DNA of 64,000 bases, from positions 124,001 through 188,000 of the forward strand of contig CATQHT010000001.1 of the NCBI GenBank assembly GCA_958296045.1, written 5' to 3'. Both the position numbers and the translations under genes were made by a program. Under the pieces are notes generated by a model, which was not told where the DNA came from, made no database searches, and saw only the letters and a program-made list of their open reading frames with translations. Numbering within the stretch: position 1 is the stretch's first letter; each line of letters opens with the position of its first letter. Positions 19,501-28,120 of the stretch are shown here, piece by piece. This DNA comes from Rhodothermales bacterium. Its GTDB lineage: Bacteria > Bacteroidota > Rhodothermia > Rhodothermales > Bin80.

Positions 19501-19907
19501 GGATGCCCGCGCAGGCGTTTAAGCATTTTGCACAAGAGGCGGGCGCGGCGCTGTCCGATGTCGATGCGGAGGCCATTGCTAAGGCCGTAAGAGAATTTGA
19601 AGGCTGGATGCAGCGTGTTTTGCGCCCCGTGTCAATTTGCCGTGAGTGGCCGCTGCTGCTTGAATTGGACAGCAGCAGCGTCGTATCTGGAACGATTGAT
19701 GTCCTGGTGGAAACCCGCAACGGGCTTATCGTGCTCGATCACAAGTCAGACTACCTTGGCGACCACAAGGAGCGCGAGGGCGAGCATGGCAGGCAGCTTG
19801 CCACCTATGTCGATCTCTTAAGGGCAAGTGGCCATCACGTACTCAAGGCTGGTATTCACTCGATCCAGCACGGGACTGTAACCTGGTACAGCCTACCGCC
19901 AGAGTGA
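16500..19907 (+). CDS. AddA-like UvrD-family helicase/nuclease
   Basis: A 1135-aa superfamily-1A helicase with a C-terminal nuclease. The ATG at 16500 is chosen over an earlier in-frame codon because AAGGAGGTG (16486-16494) sits at the right distance and the ATG overlaps the AddB stop (ATGA). Helicase motifs: Walker A EAGAGSGKTTA, Ia AVTFTDAAAAQLRAKV, IHTFHSFGLRL, II VVDEFQDTNP, III VVGDLKQAIMGFQGAD, IV NYRS, V TIHKAKGMEWPVVVAAH, VI LLYVMLTRARNKLI. Nuclease motifs: LGSFLHRCFEV, SGTIDVLVE, IVLDHKSD and RQLATYVDLL. Both nuclease sites of the pair thus look intact. Together they would unwind and trim double-strand ends, in repair or against foreign linear DNA. Confidence 0.85.
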   Translation: MTPDNLLIVEAGAGSGKTTAIQNVLGDLVAPEGSRQRPSDWGSHVDELADLMIQAVCDRKQAVCAGLVDPRRIMAVTFTDAAAAQLRAKVSQALLERGLTDAAQELSQAYIHTFHSFGLRLIKDFAFDDTQSPQPRLIARQEQDALLRRALDESDELSAMLGRIPQHGYTYDWNTKQTGEQRFINDILKTIDLLRSLNFTGLQGLPLLLHAVEESLKSYYGEVASREDLENELRARIDTLLDHDDYRDGAVSLMTDEWPKSPRPRLNLHRDYRNMKAAREPGRISTDWKLWTDLQRLQGNTRPAPPKSIKQQYGNYVTLTKEVSKAAKRLSSHPGPLEDAKRLVHVLLKTAARTIKSYNELKRRAGVVDYTDMVANALALLEKPEVLNSVRSQIDVIVVDEFQDTNPLQFALAWKLHDLGIPLMVVGDLKQAIMGFQGADPRLMEGMRSHGHREDMPANYRSQEDLMNVLNAFGTVLFEDGYKELEPKSQSGLRCRHALEVVKFQKKPAVKDGGRALAVGRRIKELLEDESEFFVCESGDKRRIRGGDIAILCRTNSVRETYANVLRNDFGFAVQESSGWYDSRPVEIVRHALQYVHDKHDRHAALYLATIDQDTSSLEGALAKMAAGEALTGEDYPQLQGLEALRSLQYPIFALISAIIDSLGLFAWEDHDMSHDQWRANIVKLLDWASEFSNADPVALAQSGYHGSGIPTFLGWLKSKAESDDGDLQPEATSRDRDAIAVRTIHKAKGMEWPVVVAAHLEYTWKGNLPHLSSEYGDFNDLSQVVANGWIRYFPKYLGANANEKAKDKLLDEGRIEHQRLLYVMLTRARNKLIIEWPENAKENSLWSLMAHRGCKLSYRKPSVPNQSAGEGKPSNGRFWIKGDSFQCLITDGGASSKEDSVAKTPSRSPNRSTFRLPKGMAPAKRGDACKDLTPDIVHPSDGKGSSLQKAGWRPTVISKEDCVPGLKITPAKRGGAESVAGFFSGPKLGSFLHRCFEVPGMPAQAFKHFAQEAGAALSDVDAEAIAKAVREFEGWMQRVLRPVSICREWPLLLELDSSSVVSGTIDVLVETRNGLIVLDHKSDYLGDHKEREGEHGRQLATYVDLLRASGHHVLKAGIHSIQHGTVTWYSLPPE

Positions 19908-20425
19908 TCGCTAGGTGCTGTTCAGGCTGTGTCAGCGGCCGTGCCGTGTGGAAGCAGGCTGTAATGGCAACAGCGAGCGGATCAATGCAGAAGATGTGCC
20001 GTGCATGTCCTCACCTTCAATCCACAGGAACCGAGACCCTTGAAGGGCGCGATCGCGAGCCTGTGTGGTCTTGTCGCGCGAGAGAACACTTTCGAGTCCA
20101 ATGACCTTGAGATTGTGCTTTGGCAGCCTTCGGGGTGCCAGGCGTAAAAGGTCTTGGCCGAGGTGGTCAGAAGGTGATTCGACCGCTGCAGCGGGCATCT
20201 GAACGATCATAGGCGACAGAGACCAAGAAGGTTGGCCGAGCGTCGGCATACCCGCTGCGCGCCGCGAAACCGCTGACACCGATAGGCGCCGGTGGCCGCC
20301 TGCGTAGGTCCATGCGCCGCTGCGGCAACAACCTGGCGCGTCGGGCATAATAAGACCTGTACCGAGGCGCGGCAGACCGAATGTCATGTGTTCTCGGCTC
20401 CTTGCCAACGACCTCCCCGCCCGCT
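19908..20425. other. Intergenic, no supported gene
   Basis: About 520 bp between addA and the GWxTD gene. A minus-strand frame of 158 codons (19932-20408) exists, but it has no family resemblance and no convincing start. No hairpin-plus-T-run terminator stands out after addA. Confidence 0.4.
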
Positions 20426-21844
20426 ATGGAACGCGTACTACGGATCTGGGCATGCGCACTGTTCGCGGGTGCGGTGCCGTGCGCCGCACAGCTGCCCATA
20501 GACATCAGCGTCGAGTATGCCACCTTCATGTACGACGAGGCGGAGTCGATCGTAGAGATCTACTTGGCCGTAGGCGCCGCCGACCTGTCCTACGCTGTGC
20601 GCGACACATCCTTCGTAGCTGCGGTACCGGCAACGCTGGGCCTCTGGCGTGCTACCGATGCCTCGCTGGAAGGCACGCCCGAAGAGGCCGTCTGGTACCA
20701 CGCGGAAGACCTGGAATTTGTCGCAGACGACACAGCCGCCATCGCCGAGGGCTGGTACCACGTCCGGCAGCTGCGCATCACTGTGCCCCCTGGAGAATAC
20801 GAGCTGCGCGTAGCAGCGGTGGCTGCGACTGGCCAGGAGGTTGAGGTGCGGCGCGACATGATAGTGCCGGCGTACGCCACCATCGAATCCTGCGCTATAT
20901 CTGACATTACACTTGCAACGCGGATCGAGAAGTCAGGGGACCGGAATGATCCCTTCTTCAAGAACGGGCTGGCTATAAGCCCCAACGCCAACCAGCTCTA
21001 CGGCCAAGGCATGGACCGCCTCTGGTACTATGCGGAAGCCTACGACACGCAGTGCGCGGCGTCAGACGCCGGGCAGTATACGCTGTTTGTGTTCGTGTCA
21101 CGTGCCAATGCACCGATGCCCGATGGGGTGCTCCAGAGGCGGAGGGCGCGCACCGCGCGACCCGTAGATGTGCTGGTTGGGTCCTTCTCCCTGTCAGAGC
21201 TGGGGTCAGGATCCTACTTCTTGCGCATGGTGATGCTCAATGAGGCCAACGAAGCGGTCGTAGAGCAAAGCAGGAAGTTCTTCGTCTTCAACCCGACGGT
21301 AGCAGCCCAGGTCACCACCGTGGCTGCTGCACCCACCTTCGAAACCAGCGAGTATGCCACCATGCCCGACGACGAGCTCGAGCGTGCACTGGAGCATGTA
21401 GCGGTGATCGCCAACGATACCGAGAAGGGTCGGATGCGGCGCATCCGAGACCCAGACGAGCGTCGCCGGTTCCTCATGAATTTCTGGCAGGTGCGTGACC
21501 CGAACCCGAACACGCCCGCCAACGAGTATCGAGAAGAATTCTATACTCTCCTCGGATACGCGAATGAACGATACTCTACCGCCAACGAAGAAGGATGGCG
21601 CTCAGATCGCGGCCGTACCATCATCAAATATGGCCAGCCGTCTTCCATTGAGCCGCGACTCTATGAGGCAGACACGAAGCCGCACGAAATCTGGAATTAC
21701 AACAGCATCGCTGGAGAAGGCAAAGCGGTGTTCATCTTTGCAGACCTCAATGGCTTTGGCATCTATGAGCTTATACATTCCACGGTGACCGGAGAGCGCA
21801 AGTTGGCTAACTGGCAGGTGGAACTGCGGAGCACTCGGTTCTAG
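20426..21844 (+). CDS. GWxTD-domain exported protein
   Basis: A 472-aa exported protein from the ATG at 20426, which begins a signal peptide ([20 protein letters not shown], then AQ). The last third carries the GWxTD-type domain: [22 protein letters not shown], then [20 protein letters not shown], where GWRSDRG is a variant of GWxTDRG, and EIWNY near the end. Such proteins are typical of Rhodothermota, Ignavibacteriota and relatives and have no established function; some lie in secretion or polysaccharide loci. The middle portion is beta-sandwich-like ([15 protein letters not shown] type). The last base of its TAG stop is the first base of the asnS GTG start. Confidence 0.8.
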   Translation: MERVLRIWACALFAGAVPCAAQLPIDISVEYATFMYDEAESIVEIYLAVGAADLSYAVRDTSFVAAVPATLGLWRATDASLEGTPEEAVWYHAEDLEFVADDTAAIAEGWYHVRQLRITVPPGEYELRVAAVAATGQEVEVRRDMIVPAYATIESCAISDITLATRIEKSGDRNDPFFKNGLAISPNANQLYGQGMDRLWYYAEAYDTQCAASDAGQYTLFVFVSRANAPMPDGVLQRRRARTARPVDVLVGSFSLSELGSGSYFLRMVMLNEANEAVVEQSRKFFVFNPTVAAQVTTVAAAPTFETSEYATMPDDELERALEHVAVIANDTEKGRMRRIRDPDERRRFLMNFWQVRDPNPNTPANEYREEFYTLLGYANERYSTANEEGWRSDRGRTIIKYGQPSSIEPRLYEADTKPHEIWNYNSIAGEGKAVFIFADLNGFGIYELIHSTVTGERKLANWQVELRSTRF

Positions 21845-23349
21845 TGGACCGTTCGGCTGTTTCAATAGAGGCACTTCAAGAGTACGCCGGTACCACGGTT
21901 GCGCTGCAGGGGTGGCTGCAGAATAAACGGGCGTCCAAAGGACTCTACTTCCTGGTGTTACGTGACGGGAGCGGTACCGTCCAGTGCGTGGTATCTCAAA
22001 AAGAAGTGGACCATGAGGTGTGGTCCGTGGCGATGGAGGCGACACAGGAAAGCGCACTCTGGCTCAAAGGGACCGTAGTACCGCATCCGCGCCACCAAGG
22101 GGTTGTGGAGCTGCATGTCACCGGTGCACGGCTGCTCAGCCTAGCGCAGGGCTATCCCATCACGCCCAAAGCGCACGGGGTGGAGTTCCTGATGGATCGC
22201 CGTCACCTGTGGCTGCGCAGTCGCCGGCAGTGGGCCGTCTTGCGCATCCGCAACCGCGTCATCATGTCGATACATGAGTTCTACCAGGAGCGCGGATTTG
22301 TGCAGATGGATGCGCCTATCCTGACGGGTAGCGCCGTAGAGGGCACCAGCACCCTGTTCGAGATTGACTACTTCGGTAGCCCAGCCTACCTGACGCAAAG
22401 TGGCCAGCTTCATGGCGAAGCCATGGCGATGGCCTTGGGCAAGATCTATACGTTCGGGCCCACCTTCCGCGCGGAGAAGTCGAAAACCCGCCGGCATCTG
22501 ACGGAATTCTGGATGATAGAGCCGGAGATGGCTTTCTATGATCTGGACATGAATATGGACTTGGCGGAGGACTTTATTGTCCGCATCGTCCACGATGTGC
22601 TTCGCGACTGCGAGACAGAGCTGGAGGCCTTAGGACGCAAACTGACCCCGCTGCAGTCGGTGCAGAAGCCTTTCCCCAGGCTTTCGTATTCTGAAGCCGT
22701 GGACCTCTTGCAAAGCGCCAAGACGCAGGACCTTTTGCAGGACCGCATCGACAGTATGCGCCAGGAGGGCGCAGCGCTAAAGGCTGAGCAGGAGCAGATA
22801 CGTAAGACCCTTGGGCACGCGAAAAAGTGGAAGCGCCGCCGCATGGATGCGCGCAAGATCGAAATCAATCACCGACTGGACGAAATCGAAGAAGAGCTGC
22901 GCAACGTCCCGCAGTGGCAAGCGTCGGCTGCCGCTTTCGAGTGGGGCCGTGACTTTGGCGGCAGCGACGAAACCGTGCTGACATGGCACTTTGACCGGCC
23001 CATCATCATCCACCGATATCCGGCAGCGGTCAAAGCTTTCTATATGAAGCGCGACCCAGAAGACGATCGGCTAGCATTGGGCATGGATGTCCTGGCCCCC
23101 GAAGGGTACGGCGAGATTATCGGAGGCGGCGAGCGAGCCACGGACCTTGCATTCCTGCAGCGTCAGGTGGATGCACACGGCTTGCCGAGAGAAGCCTTTG
23201 AGTGGTACTTCGATCTGCGACGGTATGGATCTGTGCCACATGCTGGGTTTGGGCTGGGTCTGGAACGCACCGTGTCATGGGTGTGCGGACTGGATCACAT
23301 CCGCGAAACGATTCCATTTCCCCGCATGCTTGGGCGGGTCTACCCCTAG
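21844..23349 (+). CDS. asnS: Asparaginyl-tRNA synthetase
   Basis: A 501-aa class II synthetase that charges tRNA-Asn. It starts with a GTG that shares one base with the previous stop, so translation is coupled. The N-terminal OB fold ([20 protein letters not shown]) binds the anticodon. The catalytic core shows [19 protein letters not shown], motif 2 [20 protein letters not shown], and motif 3 [15 protein letters not shown]. About residues 285-350 form a charged, coiled-coil-like insertion ([18 protein letters not shown] ... [15 protein letters not shown]) in the catalytic domain, making the protein about 35-60 residues longer than a standard enzyme. Assignment as Asn rather than Asp enzyme rests on overall layout and the [14 protein letters not shown] region. 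Confidence 0.9.
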   Translation: MDRSAVSIEALQEYAGTTVALQGWLQNKRASKGLYFLVLRDGSGTVQCVVSQKEVDHEVWSVAMEATQESALWLKGTVVPHPRHQGVVELHVTGARLLSLAQGYPITPKAHGVEFLMDRRHLWLRSRRQWAVLRIRNRVIMSIHEFYQERGFVQMDAPILTGSAVEGTSTLFEIDYFGSPAYLTQSGQLHGEAMAMALGKIYTFGPTFRAEKSKTRRHLTEFWMIEPEMAFYDLDMNMDLAEDFIVRIVHDVLRDCETELEALGRKLTPLQSVQKPFPRLSYSEAVDLLQSAKTQDLLQDRIDSMRQEGAALKAEQEQIRKTLGHAKKWKRRRMDARKIEINHRLDEIEEELRNVPQWQASAAAFEWGRDFGGSDETVLTWHFDRPIIIHRYPAAVKAFYMKRDPEDDRLALGMDVLAPEGYGEIIGGGERATDLAFLQRQVDAHGLPREAFEWYFDLRRYGSVPHAGFGLGLERTVSWVCGLDHIRETIPFPRMLGRVYP

Positions 23350-23440
23350 GGTTCAAGTGAGCGCGGGACGCAGCGGACCGCCCAGGTCGCAGGCAGACCG
23401 AGGATCCAATGATTCCAGAGGATCGGGCCAGCAAGGCAGC

Positions 23441-24166
23441 GTGGCGGTTCATCCGCACATTCCGGTCACGTACAAGGAACGACCCTTGGCGTTGATGCGG
23501 GCGCGGGCTGAGGAATTCTATCGCCTGATGGATGATGCCCGAAGGTCCATCCGGTCATTCAGCGAACGGCCCGTGCCTCGCACGCCGATAGAGAAAGGGA
23601 TACTGACGGCCTCGACGGCGCCCAGCGGAGCACATCGCCAGCCATGGCGTTTTGTGGCGGTCAGCGACCCAGCGCTCAAAAAGCGCATCCGCGAAGCGGC
23701 CGAACAAGAAGAATACGCGAGCTACCACGGCCGCATGCCACCGGAGTGGCTGGCCGCGCTCGCGCCTCTGGGAACCGACTGGCGCAAACCCTTCCTGGAA
23801 ACTGCGCCCTGGATCGTTGTCTGCTTCGCCGAAATCCATGGCTTCAGCTCGAACGGCGCGAAGTAGAAGAACTATTACGTCCAGGCGAGTTGTGGCATAG
23901 CGTGCGACCTGTTTATTGCCGCGTTGCACACCATGGGCCTAGTGACCTTGACGCACACGCCAAGCCCCATGCGCTTCTTGTCCATCCTGAATCGGCCGAC
24001 CAATGAGCGCCCGTTCGTGCTGTTCCCTGTCGGGTATCCGGCAGAGGATGCCACCGTCTCCGACATTCGACGGAAACCGCTTGCAGCGATCTCCGCAGGG
24101 CATGAACCACCGCCTGCGCGCGAACCGGAGTGGCCTCCGATCCGCACACCGGACTCGTCACAGTGA
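23441..24166 (+). pseudogene. Nitroreductase-family gene interrupted by an in-frame amber codon
   Basis: A flavin-dependent nitroreductase reading frame (about 242 codons from a GTG at 23441 with AAGG upstream) is continuous except for one TAG at 23864-23866. Before it: DDARRSIRSFSERPVPR, IEKGILTASTAPSGAHRQPW and APWIVVCFAE. After it, in the same frame: KNYYVQASCGIACDLFIAAL, GLVTLTHTPSPMRF and PFVLFPVGYPAEDATV, which are typical of the family's second half. A single base change in one codon would explain it. Many genes here end in TAG, so recoding is unlikely; the gene is either newly inactivated or carries a sequencing error. FMN binding needs both halves. Confidence 0.8.
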
Positions 24167-24169
24167 TGC

Positions 24170-26335
24170 CTACTTAACGAAGAGCATCTCCTGATAGGTC
24201 GGCAACGGCCACAGGTGCGCTGGGACTTGGCCCTCAAGGCGGTCGCAGAACCTGCGGACGTTGGCCATCGCAGGTACGACGTCGTCGCGGCGATGCTTCG
24301 CACCCTCCAACGTGCTGCTGCCATGGTAGTCCAGAGCACTGTTCAGCTGGAGGAGCGCTTCGACAAGGTCGTCGCAGTTCTTATATATTGCTTTAAGCTC
24401 TGACTGCAGCCCAGCGCAGCCCGACATCTTCGTGAGCTCACTAGCGTACTGCACGGCAGCGGGCAGAACCATCGTCCGGGCCATTTGAAGCATCGTCTTG
24501 GCCTCTATGTCGATGGCCATCTCATACTGCTCGAGCCAGACCTCCTGGCGTGCGAAGTATTCCCGATTACCTAGCACGTCATAATCATCAAAGAGCCTCA
24601 CATTCTTTTCGTCGCCCATCCGTGCCAGCGCATCCACCGTCGTGCGCAGGTTGAGCAGTCCGCGCTTTTCCGCTTCGCGATGCCACGCCTCGTCGTAGTT
24701 GTCACCCTCGAAAAGGATGGGGCTGGCCTCGATAACCACTTCGCGAACGACATCAGAGACGGCTGCGGCCAAGACCCCGGGATTCTTGTAATCTTTGCCC
24801 TCCAGAGCCGCCTCGAGCGCCTGTCCCATAATGTCCAGAGATTCCGCCATAGTGATGTTCAGCACCACGTTGGGGAAAGACACAGATTGACTTGAGCCCA
24901 CCGAGCGAAACTCAAACTTATTGCCCGTAAAGGCGAACGGTGACGTACGGTTGCGGTCCCCGGCATGCTTTGGCAAGGTCGGTAGGCTCGTGACGCCAAG
25001 AAACATCTTGGACCCGCGCAAACTGCGCGTGGCCGGTCCTTTTAGAAGCTGATCATAGACATCGCGGAGCTGCTCGCCCAAGAAAATGCTCATGATCGCC
25101 GGTGGCGCCTCGTTGGCACCGAGGCGATGGTCGTTGGCAGCAGAAGCCACCGAGATCCTCAAGAGATCCTGGTGCTTGTACACGGCACGAATGACGGCCG
25201 TGCAGAAGAACAGAAACAGCGAGTTGGCATGTGGCTGCTTGCTCGGATCCAACAGGTTCAGACCCGTATCCGTGCTGAGCGACCAGTTGTTGTGTTTGCC
25301 CGAGCCGTTGATGCCAGCAAACGGCTTCTCATGCAGCAGACATACCAGCCCGAACTCTCGCGCGGTCCGCTGGAGCGTCCGCATGATAAGGTGCTGGTGG
25401 TCCGAACCCAGGTTGGCGTTTTCGAAGACCGGAGCGAGCTCGTACTGGCCCGGCGCCACCTCGTTGTGTCGCGTCTTGGCCGGGATGCCGAGCAGGTACA
25501 GCTCCTTTTCCGCAGCCAGCATACACGCGATTACGCGCTCTTCGATGTCACCGAAATAGTGGTCATCCAGCTGCTGCCCTTTGGGTGGCGCTGCGCCAAT
25601 GACCGTGCGGCCGCAGTTGACGAGGTCCGGCCGGCGGAAGAACAACTCCTCATCAATCATAAAGTACTCCTGCTCCGTACCGACTGTGGAGTACACGCGC
25701 TCCACCTCGATGTCGAAGAATCGCAGCACGCGGCGCGCATACATGTCAAGCGCATCGATGGAGCGCAACAACGGCGTCTTGTGGTCTAGCGCTTCTCCAG
25801 TCCAGGAGACAAAGGCAGTCGGGATGGCCAGGTAGCACCCATTGCGGCCTTTGGCCAGAAACGCCGGCGATGTCGGATCCCATGCGGTATAGCCGCGAGC
25901 CTTGTGCGTCGATCGCAGGCCGCCGCCAGGAAAACTCGAAGCGTCCGGCTCGCCCTGAATCAGGTCACGCCCCGATAGCGTAGTGACGACCTTGCCGCCG
26001 CCAACAGGGCTGAGGAAGCTGTCATGCTTGGCGGCCACGCCGCCGGTGAGCGGCTGAAACCAGTGCGCAAAGTGGGTGGCGCCATGGTCAAGCGCCCACT
26101 CCTTCATGGCTTGTGCAACGATGTCGGCGACGCTGGAATCCCATGCTGATCCTCGCTCCATGGCATTGATCATAGTGCGGTACACCGCCTTGGGCAGCCG
26201 CTTGTGCATCTCCACCGGGCCGAACGTATAGGCACCAAACGTGGATTCCAGGTTCGGCGGCGCAATAGGATCAGGACCGCCGGTCCTGTCCTTCGTGGCC
26301 GCGGCAACAAGGTGATTGAAAGCGTTCGCGCTCAT
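24170..26335 (-). CDS. glnN: Type III glutamine synthetase
   Basis: A 721-aa GSIII enzyme (ATP-dependent glutamate + ammonia to glutamine), the long form found in Bacteroidota and cyanobacteria. The N-terminal extension before the catalytic core is present (FGAYTFGPVEMHKRLPKAVY). Then ATHFAHWFQPLTGGVAAKHD, the nucleotide region GTEQEYFMID, AKTRHNEVAPGQYELAP, the ammonia/glutamate loop FAGINGSGKHNNWSL, and NRTSPFAFTGNKFEFRSVGS follow. The C-terminal part (DNYDEAWHREAEKRGLLNL, ALARMGDEKNVRLFDDYDVL) is GSIII-specific. It is divergent from the sulfatase gene across about 150 bp. The 3' end comes 4 bp from the nitroreductase stop. Confidence 0.95.
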   Translation of the reverse strand: MSANAFNHLVAAATKDRTGGPDPIAPPNLESTFGAYTFGPVEMHKRLPKAVYRTMINAMERGSAWDSSVADIVAQAMKEWALDHGATHFAHWFQPLTGGVAAKHDSFLSPVGGGKVVTTLSGRDLIQGEPDASSFPGGGLRSTHKARGYTAWDPTSPAFLAKGRNGCYLAIPTAFVSWTGEALDHKTPLLRSIDALDMYARRVLRFFDIEVERVYSTVGTEQEYFMIDEELFFRRPDLVNCGRTVIGAAPPKGQQLDDHYFGDIEERVIACMLAAEKELYLLGIPAKTRHNEVAPGQYELAPVFENANLGSDHQHLIMRTLQRTAREFGLVCLLHEKPFAGINGSGKHNNWSLSTDTGLNLLDPSKQPHANSLFLFFCTAVIRAVYKHQDLLRISVASAANDHRLGANEAPPAIMSIFLGEQLRDVYDQLLKGPATRSLRGSKMFLGVTSLPTLPKHAGDRNRTSPFAFTGNKFEFRSVGSSQSVSFPNVVLNITMAESLDIMGQALEAALEGKDYKNPGVLAAAVSDVVREVVIEASPILFEGDNYDEAWHREAEKRGLLNLRTTVDALARMGDEKNVRLFDDYDVLGNREYFARQEVWLEQYEMAIDIEAKTMLQMARTMVLPAAVQYASELTKMSGCAGLQSELKAIYKNCDDLVEALLQLNSALDYHGSSTLEGAKHRRDDVVPAMANVRRFCDRLEGQVPAHLWPLPTYQEMLFVK

Positions 26336-26489
26336 GGTCTTGGGGTCTATTTGCTGGGACCAGGTCTACGGCGTCGGCAAAATAGCAATTAGCGGGAAGC
26401 CGATGCACCGCCGCGTGGATATTGACTGTAAATTAAAGAAGTGCAGATGCATTCAAAAACGTCGCTATCCGCCCGACATACCTGAGAAA

Positions 26490-27920
26490 ATGAGGTTCCT
26501 AGCAGTACTCGCTCTCCTTCCCATACTATTCGGGGGCGCAGCGCCCGATGAGCGCCCGAACATCCTCGTGATTATGGCCGACGACTGGAGTTGGCTGCAT
26601 GCGGGGGCCTACGGCGACCAGGTTGTGGCTACGCCGAACATGGACAGGGTGGCCCGCCAAGGGGTGGTCTTTGAGCATGCCTTTGTGTCTTCACCCTCGT
26701 GTACGCCTTCGCGTGCTTCGGTACTGACGGGGCAGCACTTCTGGCGTTTGCACGGAGGTGGCAACCTGTACGGCCCGCTGGGGGCGCAACACCCGACCTA
26801 TACGGACCTCTTGGAGGCGGCTGGCTACTATGTAGGCTTTACGCGCAAGGGGTGGTCCCCCGGAAGGCTGGGGGAGCGGGACCGCAACCCGGCTGGGGAC
26901 CGATATGAGTCCTTTGCCGCCTTTCTGGAAGCGCGCGAGAAGGGCCAGCCCTTCAGCTTCTGGTTTGGCACGTTTGATCCGCACAGGGTGTATGAGCTAG
27001 GGTCGGGTGAAGAGAGCGGCATTCCGGTGGACAGCATCTCGGTGCCGGCGGTGTTTCCAGATGTGCCTGCGGTGCGCAGCGACATTGCGGATTACTATTT
27101 CGAAGTGCAGCGCATCGACCGGGAGCTAGGGGAGCTCCTTGACCTTCTAGAGGGTCTGGGCGAGCTGGATCGCACGGTGGTTGTCATAACCAGCGACAAT
27201 GGGATGCCCTTTCCACGCGCTAAGGGCAACCTGTACGACCTCGGAGTTCGCGTGCCGCTTATTGTGCAGCTGCCAGAGATCATTCCGGGTGGGCGCCGCC
27301 TGACGGACCTGGTAAGCCTGACAGATCTGGCGCCGACCTTTCTGGAGATGGCTGGCTTAGCGGTGCCTGAACAGATGACGGGTCGCAGCCTAGTGGCATC
27401 GATGATGGCAGCGGGCTCAGGGCGCGTCGATTCGTCGCGCGTCGCAGCTTACTTCGGCAGGGAGCGGCACACACCGGCGCAGGCCAGCCCTATTGGCGGC
27501 GGCTATCCCATGCGGGCCATTCGCACCGACGACTTCCTTTACATTCATAACTTCGCGCCCGAGCGCTGGCCTGCTGGCACGCCGGATGCGGAGCAGGCGT
27601 TCTGGTATGGGGCATGGTACAGTGATATCGATGCCAGCCCAACGAAGCACTTTATGGTCGATAGCGCCGCGGCTTATCCTCAGCGGTTCAAAGCCGCCTT
27701 TGGCAAACGGCCCGGCGAAGAGTTGTATGACCTGGCGACCGACCCAGACCAGATGATAAACAGAGCCCTGGACCCGGCGTATGCCGACGTAAAGCGCGCC
27801 CTGTGGAATGACCTGATGGGCCTTTTGCAGCGATCCGGTGACCCCCGCGCTGTGGGTATGGGCGGTGTGTTTGACTATCAGCCCTATACCGGCGGCATCG
27901 TAAGGCGTCCAAAGCAGTAA
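26490..27920 (+). CDS. Exported sulfatase (formylglycine type)
   Basis: A 476-aa arylsulfatase-type enzyme from the ATG at 26490, which begins a signal peptide (MRFLAVLALLPILFGGAAP); the longer open frame upstream lacks one. Metal binding is seen in ILVIMADDWSW, and the active-site cysteine lies in CTPSR (residues 71-75, with SCTPSRASVLTG). That is the C-x-P-S-R form modified to formylglycine by the anaerobic or aerobic maturase. VVITSDNGMPFPRAKGNLYD supplies the second metal/sulfate site, and ELYDLATDPDQMIN is the usual C-terminal feature. It probably removes sulfate from extracellular polysaccharides. No maturase gene is in the window. Confidence 0.88.
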   Translation: MRFLAVLALLPILFGGAAPDERPNILVIMADDWSWLHAGAYGDQVVATPNMDRVARQGVVFEHAFVSSPSCTPSRASVLTGQHFWRLHGGGNLYGPLGAQHPTYTDLLEAAGYYVGFTRKGWSPGRLGERDRNPAGDRYESFAAFLEAREKGQPFSFWFGTFDPHRVYELGSGEESGIPVDSISVPAVFPDVPAVRSDIADYYFEVQRIDRELGELLDLLEGLGELDRTVVVITSDNGMPFPRAKGNLYDLGVRVPLIVQLPEIIPGGRRLTDLVSLTDLAPTFLEMAGLAVPEQMTGRSLVASMMAAGSGRVDSSRVAAYFGRERHTPAQASPIGGGYPMRAIRTDDFLYIHNFAPERWPAGTPDAEQAFWYGAWYSDIDASPTKHFMVDSAAAYPQRFKAAFGKRPGEELYDLATDPDQMINRALDPAYADVKRALWNDLMGLLQRSGDPRAVGMGGVFDYQPYTGGIVRRPKQ

Positions 27921-28120
27921 GACGGCGACGCAGAACGTACGTGCTGCACGCTACATTGAAGCGCCCATAGCGCGGCCTTGGCCGCAACCTTCGGCGCGCT
28001 CTGTGCGTTTACCTCGACTGTGACGGTGAAGGCACCAGTGTGCCAGGGCGGCGTTGAAGCGCGAGCCCGGGCCTGCGTTCGGGCCCACGTCCGGGGCATA
28101 GCGCACATGGCGACTCGATT

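Noticed and set aside
23087-23440. Start of the nitroreductase at 23087
   Set aside because: The first ~118 codons overlap asnS in another frame and do not resemble the family.
23864-23866. Amber codon read as an amino acid (genetic code change)
   Set aside because: Many genes here, such as the GWxTD gene, asnS, recA and the GmrSD-like gene, end at TAG, so TAG is a normal stop.
27884-28108. A 74-aa minus-strand gene upstream of secD
   Set aside because: It overlaps the sulfatase 3' end, has no ribosome-binding site and no recognisable family; its last half looks slightly protein-like but this is not enough.
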